In this document: positions 45,546-54,772 of the stretch, in pieces | How the letters are laid out: the number at the start of each line of letters is the position of its first letter | Numbering within the stretch: position 1 is the first letter of the stretch | NCBI RefSeq assembly: GCF_918731615.1 | Contig: NZ_OU957226.1 | Coordinates: forward strand, 3,349,501 to 3,413,500 | Length of the DNA stretch: 64,000 bases | Direction: 5' to 3' | DNA from: Flavobacterium sp. CECT 9288 | GTDB taxonomy: Bacteria > Bacteroidota > Bacteroidia > Flavobacteriales > Flavobacteriaceae | Program-made: the position numbers and the translations under genes | The notes under the pieces: generated by a model | Database searches by the model: none | Told to the model about the DNA's origin: nothing | The model's input: only the letters and a program-made list of their open reading frames with translations

Positions 45546-46226
45546 TTAAACTAATTTCAATTTTTTTTCGATTTTAAAATGTTCACTAGCTAACATTAAT
45601 TGAAAAAAAGAGTACACAAATGGAGTACATAATAGTAAACAACTTACTACAGTTCGCAAAAAAGAATTATTAGCATCAAAATGCTTTAATGGATCATTAT
45701 AAATGTTAAACTGAAAACAAAATAAAAAAACGAGCCAACCTCTAAAAAGAAACAATCTTCCGTACATAGTTTTAATTGTAGATCTCCAAATCAAGAACAT
45801 ACTTATACTGGTACATACCATCAAAAGGGTATAAACTCCTTGTAAAGCTAAACTAATAGCTTTAAAGGTTTCTTTTTGAAAAGTATTTGAAACTATAAAA
45901 GCTAGTAGAGACCCGAAAACAAGAACTGAAAAAAATACATGTAAAGCCTCTCTTTTAGAATAAGCGACTAATTTGTCTACTACAAATTGAGGTGCTTTAA
46001 AGAAAGCTCCTAACCAAGCATAACTTGAAGAAATTACCAGTGCACTTTTCCATTTCTCAAAAACTGATTTACAGACCCTGTCAAATGAAATTTCTTCCTG
46101 ACTCATTCTTTCTTCAATTTCTGATGCTATGTGATCAATTATTTCTAGCTTCACATCTTGATAAACAAGACCGTTTAAAACTAAAGTTTCTTCTATTTGG
46201 GCTATTTGTTCGGTGGTTAATTTCAT
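45546..46226 (-). CDS. Tandem paralogue 1: HAAS-like membrane protein
   Basis: A 226-residue homologue with N-terminal MKLTTEQIAQIEETLVL, then EIIDHIASEIEERMS and ISFDRVCKSVFEKW, and four membrane helices (LHVFFSVLVFGSLLAFIV, GVYTLLMVCTSISMFLI, and others). It starts 10 bp after the padR stop, so it is the first membrane gene of the cassette. It is the most diverged of the three. The function is unknown. Confidence 0.75.
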   Translation of the reverse strand: MKLTTEQIAQIEETLVLNGLVYQDVKLEIIDHIASEIEERMSQEEISFDRVCKSVFEKWKSALVISSSYAWLGAFFKAPQFVVDKLVAYSKREALHVFFSVLVFGSLLAFIVSNTFQKETFKAISLALQGVYTLLMVCTSISMFLIWRSTIKTMYGRLFLFRGWLVFLFCFQFNIYNDPLKHFDANNSFLRTVVSCLLLCTPFVYSFFQLMLASEHFKIEKKLKLV

Positions 46227-46236
46227 CTTGAAAAAA

Positions 46237-46584
46237 TTAAAATTCTAAACTAGGCTTAGGGTTCACTAAACTCTGCATGTTTCTGATGAAATCCTCGAGT
46301 TCTGAAAGTCTATTAACGGTTTCCTTCTCGCCTGCTTCGGTTAGTTTGTAATACTTGCGCATGCGGTTGTCAACTTTTTCAATTTCAACATCCAAAATTC
46401 CTTCGGCCTCAAGTTTGTGCAAGGCAGGATACAAAGCGCCTTCGGTAATATTGAGTTCACCCGCCGTAATCGCTTTTACTTTCTGAGTGATTTCATAGCC
46501 GTACATCTTGCCATTTTCTTCCAGCAATTTCATGATAATAGTATTCAGACTCCCTTTGTACAATTGTGAGTTTTTCATTTTCAT
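46237..46584 (-). CDS. PadR family transcriptional regulator
   Basis: A winged-helix repressor of about 115 residues. The HTH region is KGSLNTIIMKLLEENGKMYGYEITQKV, then EGALYPALHKLEAEGILDVEIEKVDNRMRKYYKLTEAG, which matches PadR closely, with the dimerising helix at the C-terminus. It leads a leftward operon with three paralogous membrane proteins, a DUF5687 permease and an ABC ATPase, and probably represses it. The start at 46584 (MKMKNSQLY) is preferred over an MFFQKK start at 46602. Confidence 0.9.
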   Translation of the reverse strand: MKMKNSQLYKGSLNTIIMKLLEENGKMYGYEITQKVKAITAGELNITEGALYPALHKLEAEGILDVEIEKVDNRMRKYYKLTEAGEKETVNRLSELEDFIRNMQSLVNPKPSLEF

Positions 46585-46661
46585 TTTCTTTTGGAAAAAC
46601 AAATATACATAAGATTCTTATACATAACACTTCTAGGTATGTAAATTTTCAATTACTTTAA

Positions 46662-46692
46662 TTTAACTTACCTATTGACTTTAGTATCTTTG
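46662..46692 (+). promoter_or_regulatory. Putative promoter of the PaaE-like reductase
   Basis: TATCTTTG at 46685-46692 matches TAnnTTTG. TTTA at 46662-46665 lies 19 bp upstream as a near -33 element. The ATG follows 17 bp later, implying a very short leader. Confidence 0.55.
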
Positions 46693-46708
46693 TAAAAAAA
46701 ATTATCAC

Positions 46709-47761
46709 ATGTCGTCTTTTTTAAAACTTATTATAAAAGAAGTAAAACGCGAAACTAAAGATGCAGTTTCCATACTTTTTAACGTACCACAAGAATTAAA
46801 AGCCAATTATGCTTTTATTGCTGGTCAATATTTGAACTTAAAACTAACGCTTGACGGTCAAGAAATTCGCAGAGCCTACTCTATTTGTTCTTCGCCTGAT
46901 AGTGATGAACTTCGAATTGCTGTTAAAGCCGTTCCTAATGGTTTGTTTTCGCAATTTGCCAACACCAAACTACAAGCGGGTGATGTTCTTGAAGTAGGAA
47001 CTCCGGAAGGGAAATTTACATTTGAACCTCAGGCTGATCGCCAACGCAACTACGCAGCTTTTGCGGCAGGAAGTGGAATTACACCCGTGATGTCGATCTT
47101 AAAATCGGTTTTACACAACGAACCTAACAGCACTTTTGTTTTGGTTTATGGTAACAAATCACCTGAAGACACTATTTTTTACAAAGAGTTACACGATTTG
47201 CAATTGCAATATGTAGGTCGTTTGTTTGTGCATTATGTGTACAGTCAAGCTAACGTTGAAAATGCTTTGTTTGGTCGTATCGAAAAATCAAGTGTGAATT
47301 TTGTTTTAAATACAAAACACAAAGAACTTGAGTTTTCTAAATTCTATTTGTGCGGACCTGAGGAAATGATCAATACCGTTTCTGGAGTTTTAAAAGAGCA
47401 CAATGTAAAAGAATCAAATATTAAATTTGAATTGTTTGCTTCGTCAACCAAAGAAAATAAGATCGAAAAATCATTGGGCGGTCATTCAAAAATTACTGTT
47501 TTGGTTGATGACGAAGAGACTACTTTTGAAATGTCGCAAAAACAAACCGTTCTAGATGCCGCTTTAAAACAAGGAATTGATGCTCCATACTCTTGCCAAG
47601 GCGGAATTTGCAGTAGCTGTCTGGCTCGTGTTACCTCTGGAACTGCTGAAATGTCTAAGAATTCTATCCTTACGGATAAAGAAATTGCCGATGGTTTGAT
47701 ACTTACCTGTCAAGCGCATCCTACATCAGACACTATTTATGTAGATTATGATGATGTTTAA
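46709..47761 (+). CDS. PaaE-like flavin/ferredoxin reductase
   Basis: A 350-residue three-part electron-transfer protein: FAD-binding domain (RRAYSICSSPDS, about 50-60), NAD(P)-binding domain (FAAGSGITPVMSILKSVL, about 115) and a C-terminal [2Fe-2S] ferredoxin with CQGGICSSC and a distal CQAHP cysteine (about 295-340). This order matches phenylacetyl-CoA epoxidase reductase PaaE and related ferredoxin-NADP reductases. No paa genes lie nearby, so the partner is unknown. A terminator follows. The gene is monocistronic. Confidence 0.9.
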   Translation: MSSFLKLIIKEVKRETKDAVSILFNVPQELKANYAFIAGQYLNLKLTLDGQEIRRAYSICSSPDSDELRIAVKAVPNGLFSQFANTKLQAGDVLEVGTPEGKFTFEPQADRQRNYAAFAAGSGITPVMSILKSVLHNEPNSTFVLVYGNKSPEDTIFYKELHDLQLQYVGRLFVHYVYSQANVENALFGRIEKSSVNFVLNTKHKELEFSKFYLCGPEEMINTVSGVLKEHNVKESNIKFELFASSTKENKIEKSLGGHSKITVLVDDEETTFEMSQKQTVLDAALKQGIDAPYSCQGGICSSCLARVTSGTAEMSKNSILTDKEIADGLILTCQAHPTSDTIYVDYDDV

Positions 47762-47783
47762 AACAGTCTATACGATAACAAGG

Positions 47784-47809
47784 ACTTCTCTGAAAAGGGA
47801 AGTTTTTTT
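47784..47809 (+). terminator. Intrinsic terminator of the PaaE-like gene
   Basis: ACTTCTC at 47784-47790 pairs with GGGAAGT at 47797-47803 (one G-T pair) and is followed by TTTTTT. Confidence 0.8.
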
Positions 47810-47935
47810 GTTTTAGGGAGTTGAGATTTTTAGTATATTAGTAGACTTAATAGTCTATTACAAGTAATTCTTCTTTAAATCCTATAAGGTAGGTCAGACA
47901 TTATATTTATTTACCTTATCATCTTGCATTAAAAC

Positions 47936-48481
47936 ATGAAAATTAAAAAAATTGAAATTGAACAACTGACAACTAAAAATTTAATACTTAAACCATTTAC
48001 AATTGCATTTTGTCAAAATATTTTAAATAATGATTTTAGTGATTTAGAAAAATGGAACTATCAAAAAGGGAAAAGTTGGCCAGACATGGATGTTTTAGAT
48101 ACTTTGCCAAGAATTGTTAATAATTTAACCAAAGTAGGCTATCCAACAGGTTTTGAATCTTGGATGATAATCAAGAAAGACACAAAGGAAATCATTGGAG
48201 ATTTAGGATTTAAAGGATTTAACGATAAAAAAGAAAATATTGATATTGGATATGGCATAATCAAGGAAGAAAGACGAAAAGGTTTTGCAGAAGAAGCCGT
48301 AAGAGAAATAATAAAATGGGCTTTCTCCAACGAAAAAATTAAAGAAATTACAGCAAATTGCTTAACAGAAAATATTAGTTCAATAAATCTTCTACATAAA
48401 TTTAACTTCACCAAGATAAGTATTGAAAATGAGATGATTTATTGGAATCTAATCAACAAAAATTATAAAAAAACAAGCTAA
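47936..48481 (+). CDS. GNAT family N-acetyltransferase (RimJ-like)
   Basis: A 181-residue acetyltransferase resembling the RimJ/RimL branch. The acetyl-CoA loop is IGYGIIKEERRKGFAEEAV (about 102-120), followed by ITANCLTENISSINLLHKF, the usual asparagine-containing motif B. It may acetylate a protein N-terminus or an antibiotic-like amine. The gene is very AT- and lysine-rich compared with its neighbours, as if recently acquired. It is monocistronic. Confidence 0.85.
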   Translation: MKIKKIEIEQLTTKNLILKPFTIAFCQNILNNDFSDLEKWNYQKGKSWPDMDVLDTLPRIVNNLTKVGYPTGFESWMIIKKDTKEIIGDLGFKGFNDKKENIDIGYGIIKEERRKGFAEEAVREIIKWAFSNEKIKEITANCLTENISSINLLHKFNFTKISIENEMIYWNLINKNYKKTS

Positions 48482-48889
48482 TAAATCTCACCGAAAGTTT
48501 TACCTAATTAGATTTGAGTACTATAATTCTAAGTTGTTTTATTTTATAAAATCAAATGATCGATAGAATTTAAAATATCCTTTTCATAAGTTGTTACAAA
48601 CTTGAAAAAATAAACGAACTGATGAAATTATTCAGCTTAGTTCATTGATAAATACTTTAAAAAAACCTAAATTTTCTTAGTGGTTCCAATGAACATTATC
48701 AACTCTTAACACTAATAATCCCTTTAAAATAATTCGTGCAAGATATTCACAACTTGATACTTTTTTATTTCAAATATCATATAACAGTAAATTTTAAAGT
48801 ATTGTCAAGATAAAAAAAATGATTTTAGAGTTGATCGTGTTCTAAAACTCAATATTTTAAAATGCAATATTTAATCTACAGTCAAAACA
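48482..48889. other. Intergenic region
   Basis: 408 bp of AT-rich DNA between convergent ends of the GNAT and GLPGLI genes. I see no gene, repeat copy or convincing terminator in it. Confidence 0.5.
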
Positions 48890-49651
48890 TTACAAGAAAG
48901 CATTCCACAAAAACAGGTTTTTTTGACGCTTATTTTCTTCCTTATCTTCCCCATACGTATACCAATCTTTTGTTTTTTCCTCAATCAAAGTTTTAAGACC
49001 ATTCAAATCATACATTTTTTTGGCCGCTATAGGTTGAATGATACTTGGATCTTTTATTTTTAAATCTACTTTGGTAGCAATATACGAGGTGTACAAACGC
49101 GGTATTGATAAACCTAAAATCATTCCTGGCAATCCATTTATAGTGCACGGACCTCCTGAAATAGTGATATCATCGGTGTAAAAAGCAAAAACATATACTT
49201 CGTCAAAAATTTTGCCGACAGCTTTTCTACAATTGTAACCCGCAATTTCACGATGTTCATTTGTAATTTTCCATTCAATTTTAGGAATGCTATCTGCTAT
49301 TACAAAATTGGTTCCTACAATTTGTTTTTGAACGTTCATCTTGCGATTCGCAAAATCAAAAAACCAAATATTCTCTTCGTCTGCCTCTTTTTCGTAATTC
49401 GGAATTTTAGTTTTTGGACTCCATCGGTCAAATTTAAATAAGCTTTTATTATTGTCAAACGTATAGTTGTAATACGAAATTTTAAGATCAGATATGCTCT
49501 CTTTCATTTGCTCATTCCAACTGTCATTACTCATTGTTTTTTTAAGGTTGGTGCTCACTTCATATTCAATAACCGCTTTATCTACAAACTGTTGCGCAAA
49601 GCTATTGGCTGTAAATACAAGTAGCATTAGGTATACATAATAGGTTTTCAT
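48890..49651 (-). CDS. GLPGLI family protein
   Basis: A 253-residue secreted protein with signal peptide MKTYYVYLMLLVFTANSFAQ. The namesake motif is seen in CTINGLPGMILGLSIPR (about 172-188). The family has a lipocalin/LolA-like beta fold and unknown function, and in Bacteroidota is usually encoded next to a TonB-dependent or outer-membrane receptor, as here (46 bp after it). It likely works in the envelope with that receptor. Confidence 0.92.
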   Translation of the reverse strand: MKTYYVYLMLLVFTANSFAQQFVDKAVIEYEVSTNLKKTMSNDSWNEQMKESISDLKISYYNYTFDNNKSLFKFDRWSPKTKIPNYEKEADEENIWFFDFANRKMNVQKQIVGTNFVIADSIPKIEWKITNEHREIAGYNCRKAVGKIFDEVYVFAFYTDDITISGGPCTINGLPGMILGLSIPRLYTSYIATKVDLKIKDPSIIQPIAAKKMYDLNGLKTLIEEKTKDWYTYGEDKEENKRQKNLFLWNAFL

Positions 49652-49697
49652 AGTGTTGTATTTTTTTATGATTTAAAGAAAATTGCTTTCTTTTATT

Positions 49698-52478
49698 CTA
49701 TTTTTTTTCTTCTACGTTTTTATTTTTAAAATTCCATGTAAACCCAATCATAGCATATCGTTTCAATCTGTCGTTACGCTCCTCACCTATCGTATTTTCA
49801 TAGATAAATCGATTAATTCCCACGTTTTGATTCAAAATATCTCTCACCAAGAAATAAGCAGTGAACTCTTCTTTCTTAAAAGTGCGTTGTAACCTTGCAT
49901 TCCAAAGTTGGTTAGAAAGTTGGTCTTGAAATTCAAGTGTTTTTTGACGGGCGTACCAATTGTAATCAGATTCAATTTTCCATTTTTCTGTTAAATAAAC
50001 ACCTGCTCTAAAACCTAGCTCATTGGTATTAAAAGACCTAACTTGATCGTTCTGTGAAGTACTATTACGACTGTTTGAGAAGGTGTTGCTCAAAGTTAAA
50101 TCGTATTTTTTTTCTTTCGATTTGTTAATATAGAGACCAAAACTAGAGTTCAAATTATCCGAATTATTAATTTGTTTGTTGATGCTATTTACAGATCTGT
50201 TATAATTAAGAGACGGATTCAAATTAACAAAAAGGTTTAATTTTTTTAATTTAAAACCATAACCCATATAAACGTTTGCCGAAAAATTTCCATTGGTATT
50301 TATAGGAGTCGTTACTGTTTTTGCACTTTCTGGATCGATATCTCTATTAAAAGAAATCAAGTTTGCAGTTGTTCTAAAAGATACACTCTGAAAAAAATTG
50401 GTTTCGGTTAAAATGCTATAGGTGCTATGTGTAACATTAAAACTGTTCGTAAATGATTGTTTCAAATCTGGATTACCCACAACTTGGTTGAAAAAATCTT
50501 GGTTATTTCGAAGCGGTTGCAACTGATCAATAGTAGGTTGTCTTGTAGCTCCTTGATAGCTAAAACGCAGGTTACTATTGCTTTTGTATTTATATGAAAG
50601 GTTTGCCGACGGGAAAAAGTTAGTAAAACTGCGGTTATACTCTTTGTTTTGAGATAAATCTTGTAAATCAAAAAAAGTAAAACCAAAACCACTACCAAAA
50701 CTGTAAGTGATCTTTTTTGCATTGTAACTCAACTTAATTAAAGGTTTGTGTGTTGTAATGTTTTGCTCAAATTGATTGGATAAGGAATCAACAACTACAT
50801 CATAACGTCCGCTCAAATCAGAGAAATCATAGGTGATAAAATTACTATTGCCGCTGTTATTGGTAATTTGATACGACAATTGCAAAGCCATCTTTTTACC
50901 CAAAGGTTCTGTATAAGTCGTGTTTATACTCACATTTTGTGTGTTTTTCTCGCCTACTTTATTTTGATCTACTTCATTACTAAAAGCCAAAGCTCCGCCT
51001 TCGTAGCTTTCATTACTTGATTTCAAGAAATTATTAGAGTTGCTGTTTAATGTGTTCCAACTGCTATTTACAGACAAGGTTCTACGTGGTTTTGCAAATT
51101 TATGTTTGAATAAAACACTTGCAGAAAGGGCTTGCTTATCAGAATTTGTGGTAAACATACGCTCTTGTCTGTTGCGCAGCAAACCATCGTTTCCTCTAGT
51201 ATCTCCGTTAGTAAATTCGTCACTTTCGGTAGTATAAAAATTAGTTTTTGCCGTAACCTTTAAAGTATTAATAGAGTCAATTTTAACATCATAAACTATG
51301 TTTGCTTTAAAATTATCTCTGTTTACATTACTTACCGTTGAGCTGTTTTGATTGAGTTGCGTGTCGCCTACTTGGGTTTGCGTATTTCGGCTACTGTTGT
51401 TTTGATAACTTTGTCGGTTGTATTTAGGAGACAAATTTAAACTGTGTTTGTCGTTCCATTTGTTATTGTATTGCAAACCCGCATTGGTATTTTTAATAAA
51501 TCCATTTTGAGTATCTACATATGGCTCGTCATCATTTTCACCACCGGTCCACTCATAGCTCACATTACCATCATCATCCATGTTCATACTTACATTACCG
51601 TCACCACCGCCAAATTTATCACTGTCCTCCCAACTTAAACCATCTTGGCCCGTATTACCGTTTAATAAAAAAGCTGATAATTTTCTTTTTCCTTTAAAAT
51701 TGCTCACTAAAATATTACTGTTGTTACGTGAATCATTATAGGCCGTGGGTTCATTTGCTCCATCAATTTTACCAAAATAGCCTTTCTTTTTGTCTTCTTT
51801 CAACTTGAGATTGATGGTTTTTTTAGTCTCGCCGTCGTCAATTCCTGTAAATTCAGCTTGATCGCTTTTTTTATTAAAAACTTGCACTTCTTTAATAGCA
51901 TCGGCACGTAAATTTTTTACCGCCATACCTGGATCATCACCAAAAAATTCTTCGCCATCAACCAAAACTTTTTCAACGGTTTCGCCCATGGCTTTGATTG
52001 TTCCGTTTTTATCCACTTGAATTCCGGGTAGTTTCTTTAAAAGTTCTTCTACGTTAGCATTAGCATCTACCTGAAAATCGCTAGCACGGTAACTGGTTGT
52101 ATCGCCTTTTATTTTAATAGAACCCGTTTTAATGACCACTTCTCGGAGCAATTCCATTTTACTCATTAAGTTGATGTTGCCTAAGTTTCGGTCTGTTTCG
52201 GTTAAAGTAATATCATCCAAATAATCAGCATATTGACTGTGAGAAGTCATCAAGATATAGCTGCCTGGTTTTACATTGTTCAATAAAAATTTACCGTCTT
52301 TATCAGAACGTGTAAATTGATAAAGCACCGAATCGACCGGCGTTAATAACGCGATTACCGAATTGTAAATAGGTGTTTTTTCGCTTCCGGCGGTTAATGT
52401 TCCTGATACTTTGCTTTTTTGGGCAAAAGCTGTAAAGGTTACAAAAAATAAAATGGCAAGAGTTACCCTAAAGTTTGA
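49698..52478 (-). CDS. Outer membrane beta-barrel / TonB-dependent receptor-like protein
   Basis: From the ATG at 52478 the protein is 926 residues. Signal peptide MSNFRVTLAILFFVTFTAFAQ, then a carboxypeptidase-like domain (about 22-105: KVSGTLTAGSEKTPIYNSVI), a plug-like region (GTIKAMGETVEKVLVDGEEFFG, VEELLKKLPGIQV), and a beta-barrel of the OMP_b-brl type rich in aromatic strands. It lies directly before a GLPGLI gene. It should transport or sense a ligand at the outer membrane; the ligand is unknown. Fourteen codons of extra frame upstream were excluded because they break the signal peptide. Confidence 0.9.
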   Translation of the reverse strand, partial: SNFRVTLAILFFVTFTAFAQKSKVSGTLTAGSEKTPIYNSVIALLTPVDSVLYQFTRSDKDGKFLLNNVKPGSYILMTSHSQYADYLDDITLTETDRNLGNINLMSKMELLREVVIKTGSIKIKGDTTSYRASDFQVDANANVEELLKKLPGIQVDKNGTIKAMGETVEKVLVDGEEFFGDDPGMAVKNLRADAIKEVQVFNKKSDQAEFTGIDDGETKKTINLKLKEDKKKGYFGKIDGANEPTAYNDSRNNSNILVSNFKGKRKLSAFLLNGNTGQDGLSWEDSDKFGGGDGNVSMNMDDDGNVSYEWTGGENDDEPYVDTQNGFIKNTNAGLQYNNKWNDKHSLNLSPKYNRQSYQNNSSRNTQTQVGDTQLNQNSSTVSNVNRDNFKANIVYDVKIDSINTLKVTAKTNFYTTESDEFTNGDTRGNDGLLRNRQERMFTTNSDKQALSASVLFKHKFAKPRRTLSVNSSWNTLNSNSNNFLKSSNESYEGGALAFSNEVDQNKVGEKNTQNVSINTTYTEPLGKKMALQLSYQITNNSGNSNFITYDFSDLSGRYDVVVDSLSNQFEQNITTHKPLIKLSYNAKKITYSFGSGFGFTFFDLQDLSQNKEYNRSFTNFFPSANLSYKYKSNSNLRFSYQGATRQPTIDQLQPLRNNQDFFNQVVGNPDLKQSFTNSFNVTHSTYSILTETNFFQSVSFRTTANLISFNRDIDPESAKTVTTPINTNGNFSANVYMGYGFKLKKLNLFVNLNPSLNYNRSVNSINKQINNSDNLNSSFGLYINKSKEKKYDLTLSNTFSNSRNSTSQNDQVRSFNTNELGFRAGVYLTEKWKIESDYNWYARQKTLEFQDQLSNQLWNARLQRTFKKEEFTAYFLVRDILNQNVGINRFIYENTIGEERNDRLKRYAMIGFTWNFKNKNVEEKK

Positions 52479-52725
52479 CATAAATACTAGTTGGTTTTTG
52501 GTTAATGCGTTTTGAAACAAATAAAAACTAGTATCGTAACACTTTACTGCTAACTCTAAATTTTAGTTTCGTTACTTACAACGCAGACGAACCAAAAATA
52601 GTATTATTCGTACTACGTAATCTTTACGAATTGTTATAAATGTGTTAAAGTTTTTCTTACGTGAAAAGGCTTTTTTTTCGCAATCGGAAATGATAAAAAC
52701 AATTGCAAAAAGCTTGTGTGGAAAT

Positions 52726-53763
52726 TTAAAGTGCTTTTTGAATTTTGGCAACTACCGTTTCAGGAGTAATTGTTCGCATAGCATCCTCGTAACCTGGCAC
52801 ATTTTTATTGCCGTAAACCGAAGTTGGTAACATAGGAAATTGTTTTCTGTCTGCGGTTAATGCGTTTTCAAATGGTTGGTTAAAAGGTAAAAATCCTGCA
52901 TACGGATGCGTTGCGCCCCAAAGTGTGATCACTTTTACGCCCAGCATGGCTGCAATATGCGCATTGCCAGAGTCCATAGAAAGCATTACATCTAGGTTAC
53001 TAATAAGCTGTAATTCTTGCTGAAATTTAATTTTTCCAGCTACTACCACTACATTTTTATGCTGTGACGCTAAAGCATTTAATTGTTCAATTTCATGCGC
53101 TCCGCCGCCAAAAAGCAATATGATTTGGGTTGTATCTAATGCTAATTGATCAATTACTTGTTGCATTAAATCGAGCGGATATACTTTTGAAGTGTATTGT
53201 GCAAAAGGAGCAATTCCGATTAATTTCTTGTAATTTTTTCCAATTAATACTTCAATTTCAGGACTCAAAACTGCTTTTTCAGGAAACTCAGGTTGGGTTA
53301 GATCAACGGTAAAACCAAGTTTTTCAAAAACTTTTACGTGTCTTTCAAACATCGTAGGCAGTTGTTGGAATACTTTATTTTCGGGTTGGGTCAATGCTTT
53401 TTTTGCTGCTCTTCCTTTATCTACTGAGGCTGTTTTTTTTCCGCTCAAGGCAAAAAGATTTCGGATAATTTTAGAACGCAAAACATTGTGCAAATCAGCG
53501 AAAGCATCAATTTGTAAACCTTTCAAATCTTGGAACAAACGCAACAATCCAAGAAATCCTTTATGTCTCTCTTTTTCATCAAAAGCAAAAAAAGTAAGGT
53601 TTGGGATTCCCTCGAAAAAAGGTTTGAAAAAAGGTCTAGAAATAACCGTAATCTTAAGTTGTGGATGTTGGTTTACCAGAGCTCTTACAACAGGAACCGT
53701 CATGGCGACATCTCCCATTGCAGAGAGTCTCATGACGGCTATATGTTTGATAGAAGTTGACAA
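52726..53763 (-). CDS. GT9 family glycosyltransferase (heptosyltransferase-like)
   Basis: A 345-residue glycosyltransferase with the GT9 fold. The N-terminal KHIAVMRLSAMGDVAMTVPVVRAL matches the donor-binding start of ADP-heptose transferases; the C-terminal MLSMDSGNAHIAAMLG and ITLWGATHPYAGF are the usual family blocks. It probably adds a sugar to the lipopolysaccharide core. The start is a TTG at 53763; the next ATG is 10 codons in. Repeats copying part of this gene's start lie immediately upstream. Confidence 0.88.
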   Translation of the reverse strand: MSTSIKHIAVMRLSAMGDVAMTVPVVRALVNQHPQLKITVISRPFFKPFFEGIPNLTFFAFDEKERHKGFLGLLRLFQDLKGLQIDAFADLHNVLRSKIIRNLFALSGKKTASVDKGRAAKKALTQPENKVFQQLPTMFERHVKVFEKLGFTVDLTQPEFPEKAVLSPEIEVLIGKNYKKLIGIAPFAQYTSKVYPLDLMQQVIDQLALDTTQIILLFGGGAHEIEQLNALASQHKNVVVVAGKIKFQQELQLISNLDVMLSMDSGNAHIAAMLGVKVITLWGATHPYAGFLPFNQPFENALTADRKQFPMLPTSVYGNKNVPGYEDAMRTITPETVVAKIQKAL

Positions 53764-54070
53764 TTAATTATTTTTATAAACCATTAAGGAATTAAGAAAA
53801 GTTAAGGTTTTTTCTAGAATTACCAATCTTATAGGAACTTATATGTTTGATAGTAGTTGACAATTAAGTATTTTTTAAACCATTAAGGCATTAAGAATTT
53901 TTAAGTTTCTACTATTTTCCTTAAATACTGTCGAAGCACATTTTAATCTATTAGAGTCCCACAACGACAATAAGTCTAGCTTTAATTGCCAATTAAATAT
54001 TTTTTAAAACCATTAAAATATTAAGGTTCAGTAAGTTTCACTTAATTTTCTTAATACCTTAATGGTTCAA
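53756..54070. repeat. Diverged CCATTAAGG repeat cluster
   Basis: AGTTGACAATTAA followed by a TTTAAACCATTAAGG-type core begins at 53756 and again at 53856 (100 bp apart), with a looser third copy from about 53990. A final inverted copy (CTTAATTTTCTTAATACC then TTAATGGTTCAAA) lies at 54041-54070, and faces the third copy across about 20 bp. The modules are those of the 97- and 204-bp arrays in the opposite orientation. Confidence 0.8.
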
Positions 54071-54080
54071 AATATCTTTG

Positions 54081-54686
54081 TTATTTTTTATTTTGGTATA
54101 AAACAGGATTCAATTCATCATCATTGTACATCTTCATTTGTTTGTACACTTTCATGAATTTATCTCCATTTTCAATATCAGTAAGTAAATCATCAATTGC
54201 AGTTGACAAATCTGTTCTTTGCTCTAATAACACATTTAATTTAGCCTGACATTTATCTCTGTGATCTTGTGAAGCCTCGTCACGATTAGCTTCTTCTTGC
54301 ATGTGGTAAATTTTTAAAGCCAAGATAGACAAACGGTCAAACGCCCAAGCAGGACTTTCTGAATTGATTTTTGCATGATCTTTAACAACCACATGACTGT
54401 ATTTTTGAAGAAAATAACTGTCAATATATTCCACCATATCCGTACGCTCTTGATTAGAAGCATCAATTCTTCTTTTCAATGTTAAGGCAGCAACTGGATC
54501 AATATTTGGATCACGAATAATATCCTCAAAATGCCATTGAACGGTGTCAATCCAGTTTTTGTGATACAATAAATGTTCAAATTTATCCTTTGGGAAAGGA
54601 TTGTTTATAGGTTGATCAACATTATCAAACTGGTGATAATCCTTGATGCTTTGCTCGAAGACTGAGTAGGCTAATTTTGAAAACAT
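54081..54686 (-). CDS. DUF4254 family protein
   Basis: A 201-residue, nearly all-helical cytosolic protein (HLLYHKNWIDTVQWHFEDIIRDPNIDP, ALTLKRRIDASNQERTDMVEYIDSYF, RLSILALKIYHMQEEANR). This pattern matches DUF4254, common in Bacteroidota and often next to glycosyltransferases, as with the GT9 gene downstream. The function is unknown. A -7 box (TATCTTTG on the minus strand, plus 54706-54713) lies just upstream. Confidence 0.8.
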   Translation of the reverse strand: MFSKLAYSVFEQSIKDYHQFDNVDQPINNPFPKDKFEHLLYHKNWIDTVQWHFEDIIRDPNIDPVAALTLKRRIDASNQERTDMVEYIDSYFLQKYSHVVVKDHAKINSESPAWAFDRLSILALKIYHMQEEANRDEASQDHRDKCQAKLNVLLEQRTDLSTAIDDLLTDIENGDKFMKVYKQMKMYNDDELNPVLYQNKK

Positions 54687-54705
54687 ATCTTTATATATTA
54701 AAACA

Positions 54706-54713
54706 CAAAGATA
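54706..54713 (-). promoter_or_regulatory. Putative -7 promoter box for the DUF4254 gene
   Basis: TATCTTTG on the minus strand fits TAnnTTTG, 20 bp before the ATG. Confidence 0.5.
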
Positions 54714-54772
54714 CTTTTTATACTTTTATACCATAAAAAATAAGTACTAAGTTTAATTCGAAAAAAACAACC

